Shown: in pieces, positions 32,687 through 39,067 of the stretch
Layout: every line of letters starts with the position of its first letter
Position numbering within the stretch: the first letter of the stretch is position 1
Source of the DNA: a bacterium SCSIO 12696
GTDB taxonomy: Bacteria; Pseudomonadota; Gammaproteobacteria; Pseudomonadales; Porticoccaceae
Direction: 5' to 3'
NCBI GenBank assembly: GCA_024397955.1
Contig: CP073744.1
Coordinates: 2,232,001-2,296,000, forward strand
Length of the DNA: 64,000 bases
The notes under the pieces: generated by a model
Told to the model about the DNA's origin: nothing
The model's input: the letters and a program-made list of their open reading frames with translations, nothing else
The model's database searches: none
Made by a program: the position numbers and the translations under genes

Positions 32687-34747
32687 ATGGGAAAAATAAC
32701 GCTGACAGCCGCTGTCGCCACAATGGCGATGTTGGTTGCCTGTGGTGGCGGTCGTGTCGCTGACACGGGACCACAGCCGGTATACGGGGATTGGGGGGTC
32801 GATTTGACCGCTCAGAATCTGGCGGTAAAACCCGGTGACGACTTTTACCGCTATTCCAGTGGCGCCTGGCTGGACAGCTATAAATTGCCTGCAGACAAAA
32901 CCCGCTATGGGGTGTTTTCGCGCTTGGCGGATGACGCTCAAAAGCAAGTGAAAGCCATTATTCTGGAGCTGGGTGAAGGTTCCTACGAGAAAGGCACCGT
33001 CGAGCAAAAAATTGGTGACCTTTACAAAAGCTATATGGATCTGGAGCGCCGAGACAAATTGGGCATCAGCCCAATCAGTGATCAGCTCGCCGCTATTGCC
33101 GCCATTGCAGACAACAAAGCCTTGGTCGCCGCGTTTGCCAATGCGGACCTGACCGGTGTGGGTGCGCCCATTGGTGTGGGCGGAGGGCTCGATCGCAAAG
33201 ACCCCTCTCAGAAAGTGCTGGCTGCTGGAGTGGGTGGTACCAATTTGCCGGATCGGGATTTTTACCTTGAGGAGCAGTTTGCGCCGATTCGCGATGCCTA
33301 CAAAATTCACATTGCCAAGATGCTGGCGTTTGCGGATTACGGCAAAGCGCGCCGCCAGCAAGCGGCGGAAAATATTCTGGCCCTGGAAACCGAGATTGCC
33401 AAAAAGCAATTAAACCGGGTGGAATATCGCGACCCCAACAAAACCTATAACCCATACACCTACGATGAATTAAAAGCCGCGTTCCCTGGCTTGGACTGGG
33501 ATTTCTTTGTCACGGAAACCGGTTTGAATCCGACCATCAGCGCCGAGAAAAAGTGGATCATCAGCAATCCCGGTGCGATCAATCCGGGGCTTGAACTGAT
33601 CAATGACCCAGACAACCTCGAGGCCTGGAAGGATTACTTGGCGTTTACTCTGATCAGCAGCAACTCCGGTGTGCTCCACAACGAACTGGCACGGGCGGCA
33701 TTTGAATTTCGTCGCATCCTCAGCGGCCAGCAAAAACAAAGTGATCGTTGGAAGCGAGGAGTGGGCTTCGTGTCCAGCCTGTTTGGTGAGGCCATCGGCG
33801 AAGTGTATGTGAAGCGTCACTTCCCCGAGCAGTCCAAAGAAATGATGGGTGAGCTGGTAGCCAATGTAAAAGAAGCCCTGCGCAGCCGAATCCGCAAACT
33901 GGAGTGGATGAGTGATGACACCAAAGCCCAGGCGGAACTGAAAATGGACGCCTTCGGCACCAAGATTGGCTACCCGGAAAAATTTGAAAAGTACGCTGGC
34001 CTGGAAATCACCGAAGGGGATTTGTACGGCAATATCAAAGCGTCTCGGGTGTACGGCCGGGCGAAAGCGGTCAAGGAACTGAGCGAGCCGGTGGATCGTA
34101 CCGAGTGGGGCATGACGCCACAAACCGTCAATGCTTACTACAGCCCTCTGTTTAACGAAATTGTGTTCCCCGCTGCTATTTTGCAGGCGCCATTTTTTGA
34201 CCCAATGGCCGATGCGGCGGTGAACTACGGTGCCATCGGTGTGGTGATTGGCCATGAAATGAGCCACGGTTTTGATGACCAGGGCCGCAAATCCGACGCC
34301 AATGGCGTATTGCGAGACTGGTGGAACGAAACCGATGCAGAGGAATTTAAGCGTCGTGCGGATCAGCTGGTGGCCCAGTTTAATCAGTACGAAGCGGTGC
34401 CGGGTAACTTTGTGGACGGCCGCTTTACCCTGGGGGAAAACATTGGCGACCTGGGTGGGGTTATGATCGCCTATGAAGCCTACCAGCGACACCTCAATGG
34501 TCAGGAAGACAAAGTGATTAACGGGCTAACTGGCGATCAAAGATTTTTCCTCGCTTACGCACAGGTGTGGCGCGGCAAAACCCGTGAGGAGCGCCAGTTG
34601 CAGCTGCTGAAATCCGACCCTCATTCTCCGGGTGAATTTCGGGTCAATGGCATTGTTCGCAACGTGGATGCCTGGTATCAGGCGTTTAATGTGCAGCCCG
34701 GTGATGCGCTTTACCTGCCACCGGAAGAGCGCGTCAGAATCTGGTAA
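32687..34747 (+). CDS. M13-family zinc metallopeptidase (neprilysin/PepO-like), lipoprotein
   Basis: The 686-residue protein has a lipoprotein signal (lipobox LVAC, Cys19), the M13 N-terminal domain starting at KPGDDFYRYSSGAWL, and the catalytic C-terminal domain with zinc motif HEMSH (His523, Glu524, His527) and third ligand in GENIGDLGG. The typical NYGAIGVVIGHE and end segment RVNG-IVRNVDAWYQAFNV are present. It likely degrades peptides in the periplasm or at the outer membrane. ATG has AGAGGAAGAG upstream. A terminator follows. Confidence 0.93.
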   Translation: MGKITLTAAVATMAMLVACGGGRVADTGPQPVYGDWGVDLTAQNLAVKPGDDFYRYSSGAWLDSYKLPADKTRYGVFSRLADDAQKQVKAIILELGEGSYEKGTVEQKIGDLYKSYMDLERRDKLGISPISDQLAAIAAIADNKALVAAFANADLTGVGAPIGVGGGLDRKDPSQKVLAAGVGGTNLPDRDFYLEEQFAPIRDAYKIHIAKMLAFADYGKARRQQAAENILALETEIAKKQLNRVEYRDPNKTYNPYTYDELKAAFPGLDWDFFVTETGLNPTISAEKKWIISNPGAINPGLELINDPDNLEAWKDYLAFTLISSNSGVLHNELARAAFEFRRILSGQQKQSDRWKRGVGFVSSLFGEAIGEVYVKRHFPEQSKEMMGELVANVKEALRSRIRKLEWMSDDTKAQAELKMDAFGTKIGYPEKFEKYAGLEITEGDLYGNIKASRVYGRAKAVKELSEPVDRTEWGMTPQTVNAYYSPLFNEIVFPAAILQAPFFDPMADAAVNYGAIGVVIGHEMSHGFDDQGRKSDANGVLRDWWNETDAEEFKRRADQLVAQFNQYEAVPGNFVDGRFTLGENIGDLGGVMIAYEAYQRHLNGQEDKVINGLTGDQRFFLAYAQVWRGKTREERQLQLLKSDPHSPGEFRVNGIVRNVDAWYQAFNVQPGDALYLPPEERVRIW

Positions 34748-34762
34748 ATGGGATGAATTGAG

Positions 34763-34785
34763 AGGGCCGCTCAGCGGCCCTTTTT
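34763..34785. terminator. Rho-independent terminator between convergent genes
   Basis: AGGGCCGC (34763-34770) and GCGGCCCT (34774-34781) form an 8-bp stem with a TCA loop and a T5 tail on the plus strand. It ends the M13 peptidase gene and touches the stop codon of the XRE gene. Confidence 0.85.
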
Positions 34786-35054
34786 CACTCTGAATCACCG
34801 ACCGGTAAATTCAGTAAATCAGATATTGGCTGATTAAAAGCACTGGCAATGCGATACAAATTAGCCAGCGTGATGTTCTCTGTTTCGCCACTTTCGATGC
34901 GTTGGTATTGTCGCAGCGACAACCCGAATTGCTGCATGTCTTCTTGAGTGAGGCCATGTTGATGGCGCAGCTCAATAATGCGCTGCCGCAGTGCTCGGGT
35001 AAATTGCTGAAAAGCGGGATGAAGCGGATCCTGTTCGGGAATACTGCGTTTCAT
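34785..35054 (-). CDS. XRE-family transcriptional regulator (module 1)
   Basis: The 89-residue protein has one helix-turn-helix domain (LRQRIIELRHQHGLTQEDMQQ, then LSLRQYQRIESGE and NLYRIASAFNQPISDLL). I chose the ATG at 35054, since the 13 residues upstream in the ORF look like read-through of the intergenic palindrome region. Two palindromes with a shared CATTAATG core lie immediately upstream, between it and the divergent small-protein gene. It probably represses itself and that gene. Confidence 0.85.
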   Translation of the reverse strand: MKRSIPEQDPLHPAFQQFTRALRQRIIELRHQHGLTQEDMQQFGLSLRQYQRIESGETENITLANLYRIASAFNQPISDLLNLPVGDSE

Positions 35055-35076
35055 AGCTTGGGCTCTGCTGGCTGGA

Positions 35077-35094
35077 CATGACATTAATGTCATG
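35077..35094. promoter_or_regulatory. Candidate operator 1 of the XRE regulator
   Basis: Perfect 18-bp palindrome CATGACATTAATGTCATG, 23 bp upstream of the regulator's start. It shares its central CATTAATG with operator 2. Confidence 0.6.
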
Positions 35095-35111
35095 ATTAAA
35101 TAGTTCGCGCC

Positions 35112-35127
35112 ACGCCATTAATGGCGT
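35112..35127. promoter_or_regulatory. Candidate operator 2 of the XRE regulator
   Basis: Perfect 16-bp palindrome ACGCCATTAATGGCGT, centred 34 bp (about three helical turns) from operator 1 and 18 bp before the ATG of the divergent small protein. Confidence 0.6.
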
Positions 35128-35145
35128 ATCGACAGGGAGGCCCTA

Positions 35146-35451
35146 ATGTCAGCTTCAGGTGGCGGAACTCAAAATAAACACCCATCGGCTTCAGTTAACT
35201 GCCTCACTCAACAATTGGTCCCCCTTTACGATGAGATGGCGGAATTGGAAGCCCTTAATAGCTTTCTCTACGACGCTTTTCTCACCTTGGCTACAGAGGC
35301 GGATGACGCCTTTTCAGCGAGCACCAGCAGTGGGCTGGGCCTTACCTGTCAGTGGTTGCGGCAACGCCAGCAGCGCCTCAAGCGAGAATTTCATCAGCTG
35401 ATCCAGTGTTCTAAAGAACAGCTCTCAGCCCATAACAACCACCCGCAGTAA
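35146..35451 (+). CDS. Small helical protein, copy 1 of a paralogous pair (unknown family)
   Basis: The 101-residue protein is predicted mostly helical, with no signal peptide or membrane segment. A core TQQLVPLYDEMAELEALNSF and a basic, glutamine-rich helix (WLRQRQQRLKREFHQL) match the product at 36505 in the same order. I do not recognise the family. GGGAGG precedes the ATG. It is divergent from the XRE regulator, with palindromic sites between. Its position opposite a repressor suggests a regulated effector or co-regulator, but no function can be assigned. Confidence 0.7.
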   Translation: MSASGGGTQNKHPSASVNCLTQQLVPLYDEMAELEALNSFLYDAFLTLATEADDAFSASTSSGLGLTCQWLRQRQQRLKREFHQLIQCSKEQLSAHNNHPQ

Positions 35452-35469
35452 ACGAAAGGACGCAGCACC

Positions 35470-35739
35470 ATGCACACCATCATGTACCGAATATGGGTTC
35501 GGCCAGGCCGTGAGCAACAGTTAAAAAGTGTCTGGAAACAGCAAGCGGATATGTTGCGAGAAATGGGGGCGCAGTCCGGTTGGGTGGTCACTTACTCCGG
35601 GGGTGAATGCGCGGCTTACTTGCAATGGCAACAGCGCCAATACTGGGAGAATGTCCGCCAGTATTGCAGCTTGATGGACGAAGTCGCCCGTGCCATGGGT
35701 GATCATATGCTGGGGTGGTTGTCGGAATACCCGGCCTAG
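35470..35739 (+). CDS. Putative antibiotic biosynthesis monooxygenase (ABM)-like small protein
   Basis: The 89-residue product resembles dimeric alpha/beta-barrel ABM proteins: MYRIWVRPGREQQLKSVW opens like the first strand and helix, followed by SGWVVTYSGGECAAYLQW. Catalytic residues cannot be judged. Same strand and 18 bp after the small helical protein, with its own AAAGGA. Its TAG stop codon is formed by the outermost bases of MITE copy C, so the original C-terminus may have been altered by that insertion. Confidence 0.55.
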   Translation: MHTIMYRIWVRPGREQQLKSVWKQQADMLREMGAQSGWVVTYSGGECAAYLQWQQRQYWENVRQYCSLMDEVARAMGDHMLGWLSEYPA

Positions 35740-36020
35740 GGCCTGTTAACACTAATGGAGTCATCACTGCTGGGAGTCACTTTTTTGCTCAGCAAGGCAG
35801 AAGGAGTGCCGTGTAGTCACTCTACATAAGCGACTGATAACACAGCTGGGCGGACTTCCTGTTTATAAACAGGGGCCCCAGCCCCTGGGGTTGCGGCTAA
35901 AAAAGCGCCACCCGGTGTTGCTCGTCGCTCATTTGGAATGACCAAACCACACGACTCGCGCCATGATTGACGCTTTTTTAGTCACAACAGTGGCGACTCC
36001 ATTATTGTTAACAGGCCCTA
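35737..36020 (-). mobile_element. MITE-like palindromic element, copy C (inverted)
   Basis: A 284-bp copy in the opposite orientation to A and B, TA-bounded, with the same terminal repeat (GGGCCTGTTAACACTAATGG; one mismatch at the far end, ATTATTGTTAACAGGCCC). It carries its own internal palindrome (CCTGTTTATAAACAGG) in one arm. It lies between the ABM-like gene and the second HTH regulator and contributes the ABM-like gene's stop codon. Confidence 0.85.
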
Positions 36021-36028
36021 GTAAGGGT

Positions 36029-36406
36029 TTAAGAGCGGCGCTGCTTAATCAGTGCCGCCAGCATATCGACGGCTACCGGTAATTGTTGCGGGGTTAATTG
36101 CCGCGCTGTATCCAGCAATGCTTGCCACTGGGGGTCAGTGGCTTGGTAGTCTGCCCTGGTTTCTGCGACCGCCGATGCCCCCCGCTCATCCATCCAGCCG
36201 TGAGGTTTGTGAAAAGCCCGCTCCAGCTTGCGTGCCAGGCGCTCACCGACGTTACGTAACTTGCCCGACGGCAATGGGGTTCGGTTGATGATCTGGCTGA
36301 TGTACGCGGCATTGGTACCGGCTTGTCGGGCCAACATGGCCTGGTTTCCCTGGCAGTGTTCCAGCAGTTCTTGCAATTTCTGATAACGAATCTCTTGTAC
36401 AGTCAT
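36029..36406 (-). CDS. CI-like HTH transcriptional regulator (module 2)
   Basis: The 125-residue protein has an N-terminal helix-turn-helix (LQELLEHCQGNQAMLARQAG; NAAYISQIINRT) and the LARKLERAFHKPHGWMD segment typical of phage CI/Cro-like repressors. A helical C-terminus follows (QWQALLDTARQLTPQQ). It is not a close relative of the module 1 regulator. Divergent from the second small helical protein; the 98-bp gap holds a promoter and imperfect palindromes. Ends 9 bp from MITE copy C. Confidence 0.85.
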   Translation of the reverse strand: MTVQEIRYQKLQELLEHCQGNQAMLARQAGTNAAYISQIINRTPLPSGKLRNVGERLARKLERAFHKPHGWMDERGASAVAETRADYQATDPQWQALLDTARQLTPQQLPVAVDMLAALIKQRRS

Positions 36407-36422
36407 TGTTTGTCTGTCCTAA

Positions 36423-36473
36423 AGCATTTACATTTATTTTAGCTTGAAACTAATTAGCGTAAAGCTATATATT
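36423..36473 (+). promoter_or_regulatory. Candidate promoter/operator of module 2
   Basis: TTGAAA (36444-36449) with TATATA (36466-36471; 16-bp spacing) or TATATT (36468-36473; 18-bp spacing) forms a sigma-70-like promoter for the gene at 36505. The spacer holds the palindrome CTAATTAG (36450-36457). A wider imperfect inverted repeat, AGCATTTAC (36423-36431) with GTAAAGCT (36459-36466), surrounds it. Either could bind the divergent CI-like regulator. Confidence 0.4.
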
Positions 36474-36504
36474 TATACAGTGTTGAATACGAGGGGATGG
36501 TTTT

Positions 36505-36828
36505 GTGCCGGGAAAGCAGCGTTCGTCCAAGTTGGTCGGTGATTGCCGTCAACATCAAATAACTCAACTGGTGCAGTGGTGTGATGAGCTGGCTGAGCTT
36601 CAGGCTTTGGGCCACTTCTTCTCGATGGCTGCAATCGGTGAGTGTGTCGATAATTCTACAAGGGGCGAGGTGGCTAATAACCTGTGGATACGGGGAGCAG
36701 AGTCATTGGCTGGGCAGCTGCAACAGCGTTTGCAAGGCCTGCACAGTCAACTTTATCGGGAGTTGTGCGGTCTTCGTGAACAGTCCCCTGGCGCCAAGTC
36801 GTGCAACATCGCGACAAAAGTTCGCTAA
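36505..36828 (+). CDS. Small helical protein, copy 2 of a paralogous pair (unknown family)
   Basis: The 107-residue product is paralogous to the one at 35146: ITQLVQWCDELAELQALGHF aligns with the corresponding core of copy 1 (TQ-LV, D-E, AEL, AL, F conserved), and both end in a Q/R-rich helix (LAGQLQQRLQGLHSQLYREL). No signal peptide or known motif. GTG start, with GAGGGG upstream. It is the first gene of a run leading into the sigma factor 13-40 bp downstream, so it may share that transcript. Confidence 0.68.
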   Translation: MPGKQRSSKLVGDCRQHQITQLVQWCDELAELQALGHFFSMAAIGECVDNSTRGEVANNLWIRGAESLAGQLQQRLQGLHSQLYRELCGLREQSPGAKSCNIATKVR

Positions 36829-36841
36829 GCTTTGTCACACT

Positions 36842-37468
36842 ATGACTCAACCAGTCGTCTATAGGGGTATGAAACAGAGCGCATTTGCTATCGACCTGTC
36901 GATGGATGTTATCAGGCGAGCCCAACAGGGCGAGATGGCGGCCTTTAGAACGGTATACGATACCTTCGAAGTGCCCGCGTACAGTCTGGCGCTCAAATTG
37001 TCGCAGTGCCCTGAAGTGGCCAGGGAAATACTTCAGGAAGGCATGTTGCTGGTGTTTCGAAAGATCAGCCAATATCGATTTGATGCCCCGTTTTGGGGCT
37101 GGCTACGCAAACTGTTTCTGAATACGTGCCTCAGTGAGTTGCGACGGCAAAAGCGCTGGCAGCGCTGGCAAGATGTGCCTCTGGATGAAGAAGTACAACC
37201 CGACAATTCGGCAAGAAGTTCTGAAACTGGAGACACCCAGCGGGACTTGGAACAAGCTCTGGCCCAGTTGCCGCCGCTGCGGCGCACGGTGATCTGGTTG
37301 CACGCGGTGGAAGGATACACCCACCGGGAGATTGCCGAGATTGCGGATATTACCGAAGCCAATTCAAGGGCCCAATTGTCCCGTGCCCGCAAAGAGCTGC
37401 AGGCGTGTCTGCCGGAAATGAGAGAGCCGCAAACCAATGGCTCGACAAAAGTAATGAGTGGTATTTAG
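36842..37468 (+). CDS. ECF-type RNA polymerase sigma factor
   Basis: The 208-residue product has sigma-70 region 2 (MDVIRRAQQGEMAAFRTVYD; REILQEGMLLVFRKISQYRFDA in parts; FWGWLRKLFLNTCLSELRR) and region 4 (LPPLRRTVIWLHAVEGYTH; REIAEIADITEANSRAQLS). There is no region 1 or 3. The start could be ATG 36842 or ATG 36869, neither with an ideal ribosome-binding site; the open frame reaches further upstream but overlaps the small-protein gene. A putative anti-sigma gene follows by 2 bp. Extracytoplasmic stress control is the usual role; the regulon is unknown. Confidence 0.85.
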   Translation: MTQPVVYRGMKQSAFAIDLSMDVIRRAQQGEMAAFRTVYDTFEVPAYSLALKLSQCPEVAREILQEGMLLVFRKISQYRFDAPFWGWLRKLFLNTCLSELRRQKRWQRWQDVPLDEEVQPDNSARSSETGDTQRDLEQALAQLPPLRRTVIWLHAVEGYTHREIAEIADITEANSRAQLSRARKELQACLPEMREPQTNGSTKVMSGI

Positions 37469-37470
37469 TG

Positions 37471-37950
37471 ATGAGTGAACCCAGCCAACAACACCCGATT
37501 GATCAAGCGCTGCGTGAATTGCCCTTGCAGCATGCGCCAGAGGACTGCTGGCAGCAGATTGCCGCCAACATGGAGCAGAGTAACCAGGTCAGCACCGGTT
37601 GGCGCCGTTGGGGTGCGATGGCGGCCTCGTTAGCGGCGGTGGGTCTCGCGTTTGTTTTGTGGCAGGGCCACGCTCCTTCTGTGAGCAACAATGCTCAACC
37701 TACGGTTGCCAATGGTTTTCAGGTGGCGGAGCCGGGGGATGAGCTATTGGCGAACTACGCCCGCAGCACTTACAGCACCGACCAGGCGCTTGAAGAAGTG
37801 GCGATTTTAAGCTGGATACAGCAGATTGATGAAAATCGTCACTATGGAGACCTGCGTCAACAAGTGTCTCTGCAACGCCAGCGTGACCACCTCAGTACAC
37901 AGCTTTTGGAAGCCAACTTGCAGTTGCCAAGCAGCGGAGTGTGGCTCTAA
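37471..37950 (+). CDS. Putative anti-sigma factor (single-pass membrane protein)
   Basis: The 159-residue protein has a cytoplasmic N-terminus of about 45 residues (HAPEDCWQQIAANME), one membrane helix (about 48-67, WGAMAASLAAVGLAFVLWQ) and a periplasmic C-terminus of about 90 residues. This is the layout of membrane anti-sigma factors, although no zinc-binding HxxxCxxC motif is present. The main support is the 2-bp gap to the ECF sigma gene. Confidence 0.6.
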   Translation: MSEPSQQHPIDQALRELPLQHAPEDCWQQIAANMEQSNQVSTGWRRWGAMAASLAAVGLAFVLWQGHAPSVSNNAQPTVANGFQVAEPGDELLANYARSTYSTDQALEEVAILSWIQQIDENRHYGDLRQQVSLQRQRDHLSTQLLEANLQLPSSGVWL

Positions 37951-37975
37951 TTTTGGAAAGAAGTAGGAGATTATT

Positions 37976-38824
37976 ATGAAAGCATTGCTTGTCGGCCTGG
38001 CCATTGGTGTTTGCAGCCAACTGGCAACGGCAAAAGAAGTCGCTGTCGACATCGATCAGCTGGATTTTGATACCCCGCAGTTTCAAGAGGCACTGCAGCT
38101 GCTGGCAGCTCACGACCCTTTGGAGTACGAAGAGCTGCTGGAGGACTTGAAAGACATCAAGTTGCATAAAAAGCCCGCCGGAGTGATCGGTATCTTGTTT
38201 GACACCACAGAAGACGGCCACATCATCATCACCAAAGTAATGCCCGGTGGTGCCGCTGATGAGGCGGGCATCAAAGGCGGAGATCGCATTGTGCAGGTGA
38301 ACGGTGGAAGGATTGATACCGACGATGGCAGCGGCGATGCGTTGCGCCAGGCTATGGGCTTCTTTGGGCACCCGATGCCCGGTGACGCCATTAGCCTGGT
38401 GGTGGATCGCAACGGCAAGCAATTGGAAAAAAACATGGTTGCCAAAGCCCGCAATAGCGACTTTATGGTGTTCACGGGTAAAGAAAAGGAGATCGAGAAA
38501 ATCCTTGAGCAGGCCGGTTTCCCCGGTGGTTTGATTGCTCTGCGGGAACCGGGTCGCGCCGGACTTGAAATGGCAAACCTGAACAAAGGTCTGGGTAAAT
38601 ACTTTGGCACTGATCGCGGTGTATTGGTACTTACCAGCGCAGATGACAATATTTACCAACTGCAACCAGGCGATGTCATTCTCGATATTGGTGGCCGCAA
38701 AGCCAAGGATCCCCGCTGGGTTACTAACCTGTTGTTTACCTATGGTGCGGGAGACGAACTGTCTATCGGTATTATGCGAGATAAGAAAAAGCGCACTCTC
38801 ACCCTAACGATTCCCAAAGAGTAA
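37976..38824 (+). CDS. Periplasmic protein with two PDZ domains
   Basis: The 282-residue protein has a signal peptide (about 1-19), an acidic helical segment (25-60), a first PDZ domain (about 64-150: GVIGILFDTTEDGHIIITKV; AADEAGIKGGDRIVQVNG) and a second, more divergent PDZ domain (about 205-280: GVLVLTSADDNIYQLQPGD; VILDIGGRKAKDP). No protease domain is present. Its position after the sigma and anti-sigma genes suggests a role in sensing misfolded envelope proteins, as PDZ domains do in DegS/RseP. That role is inferred from position. A strong terminator follows. Confidence 0.8.
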   Translation: MKALLVGLAIGVCSQLATAKEVAVDIDQLDFDTPQFQEALQLLAAHDPLEYEELLEDLKDIKLHKKPAGVIGILFDTTEDGHIIITKVMPGGAADEAGIKGGDRIVQVNGGRIDTDDGSGDALRQAMGFFGHPMPGDAISLVVDRNGKQLEKNMVAKARNSDFMVFTGKEKEIEKILEQAGFPGGLIALREPGRAGLEMANLNKGLGKYFGTDRGVLVLTSADDNIYQLQPGDVILDIGGRKAKDPRWVTNLLFTYGAGDELSIGIMRDKKKRTLTLTIPKE

Positions 38825-38885
38825 CCATTCCTGAGACGTGCTCACCTCGGAAAAATACTCATAGTTGATTTTGGTAAGAGGGGTT

Positions 38886-38929
38886 AGCCGGGCCATTGGG
38901 TTGTAGTAACCAGTGGCCCGGCTTTTTTA
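38886..38929 (+). terminator. Rho-independent terminator after the sigma/anti-sigma/PDZ operon
   Basis: AGCCGGGCCA (38886-38895) pairs with TGGCCCGGCT (38913-38922), followed by T6. Confidence 0.88.
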
Positions 38930-39067
38930 TGTTCGCTGTAAAAGTATTGCCAGATAATCCTTTGGGTGTATTTTTTTGCACCTATTTCGGTTTTAGTTGT
39001 TCCTGGCAGTCTTCTTTTCTAGTTTGCCAATCGCCGCGTACAGAGCGGTGATGAAAAGGAGACAGCA

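Noticed and set aside
32633..34492. Two long ORFs (258 and 340 residues) antisense to the M13 peptidase
   Set aside because: Shadow frames of a fully supported metallopeptidase; no ribosome-binding sites or domains.
36581..36841. N-terminal extension of the sigma-factor ORF
   Set aside because: It overlaps the small-protein gene (36505-36828) and has no sigma-like sequence. The real start is at 36842 or 36869.
38110..38649. A 179-residue ORF antisense to the PDZ gene
   Set aside because: Ser/Pro-rich shadow frame of the PDZ gene; no start signal or motif.
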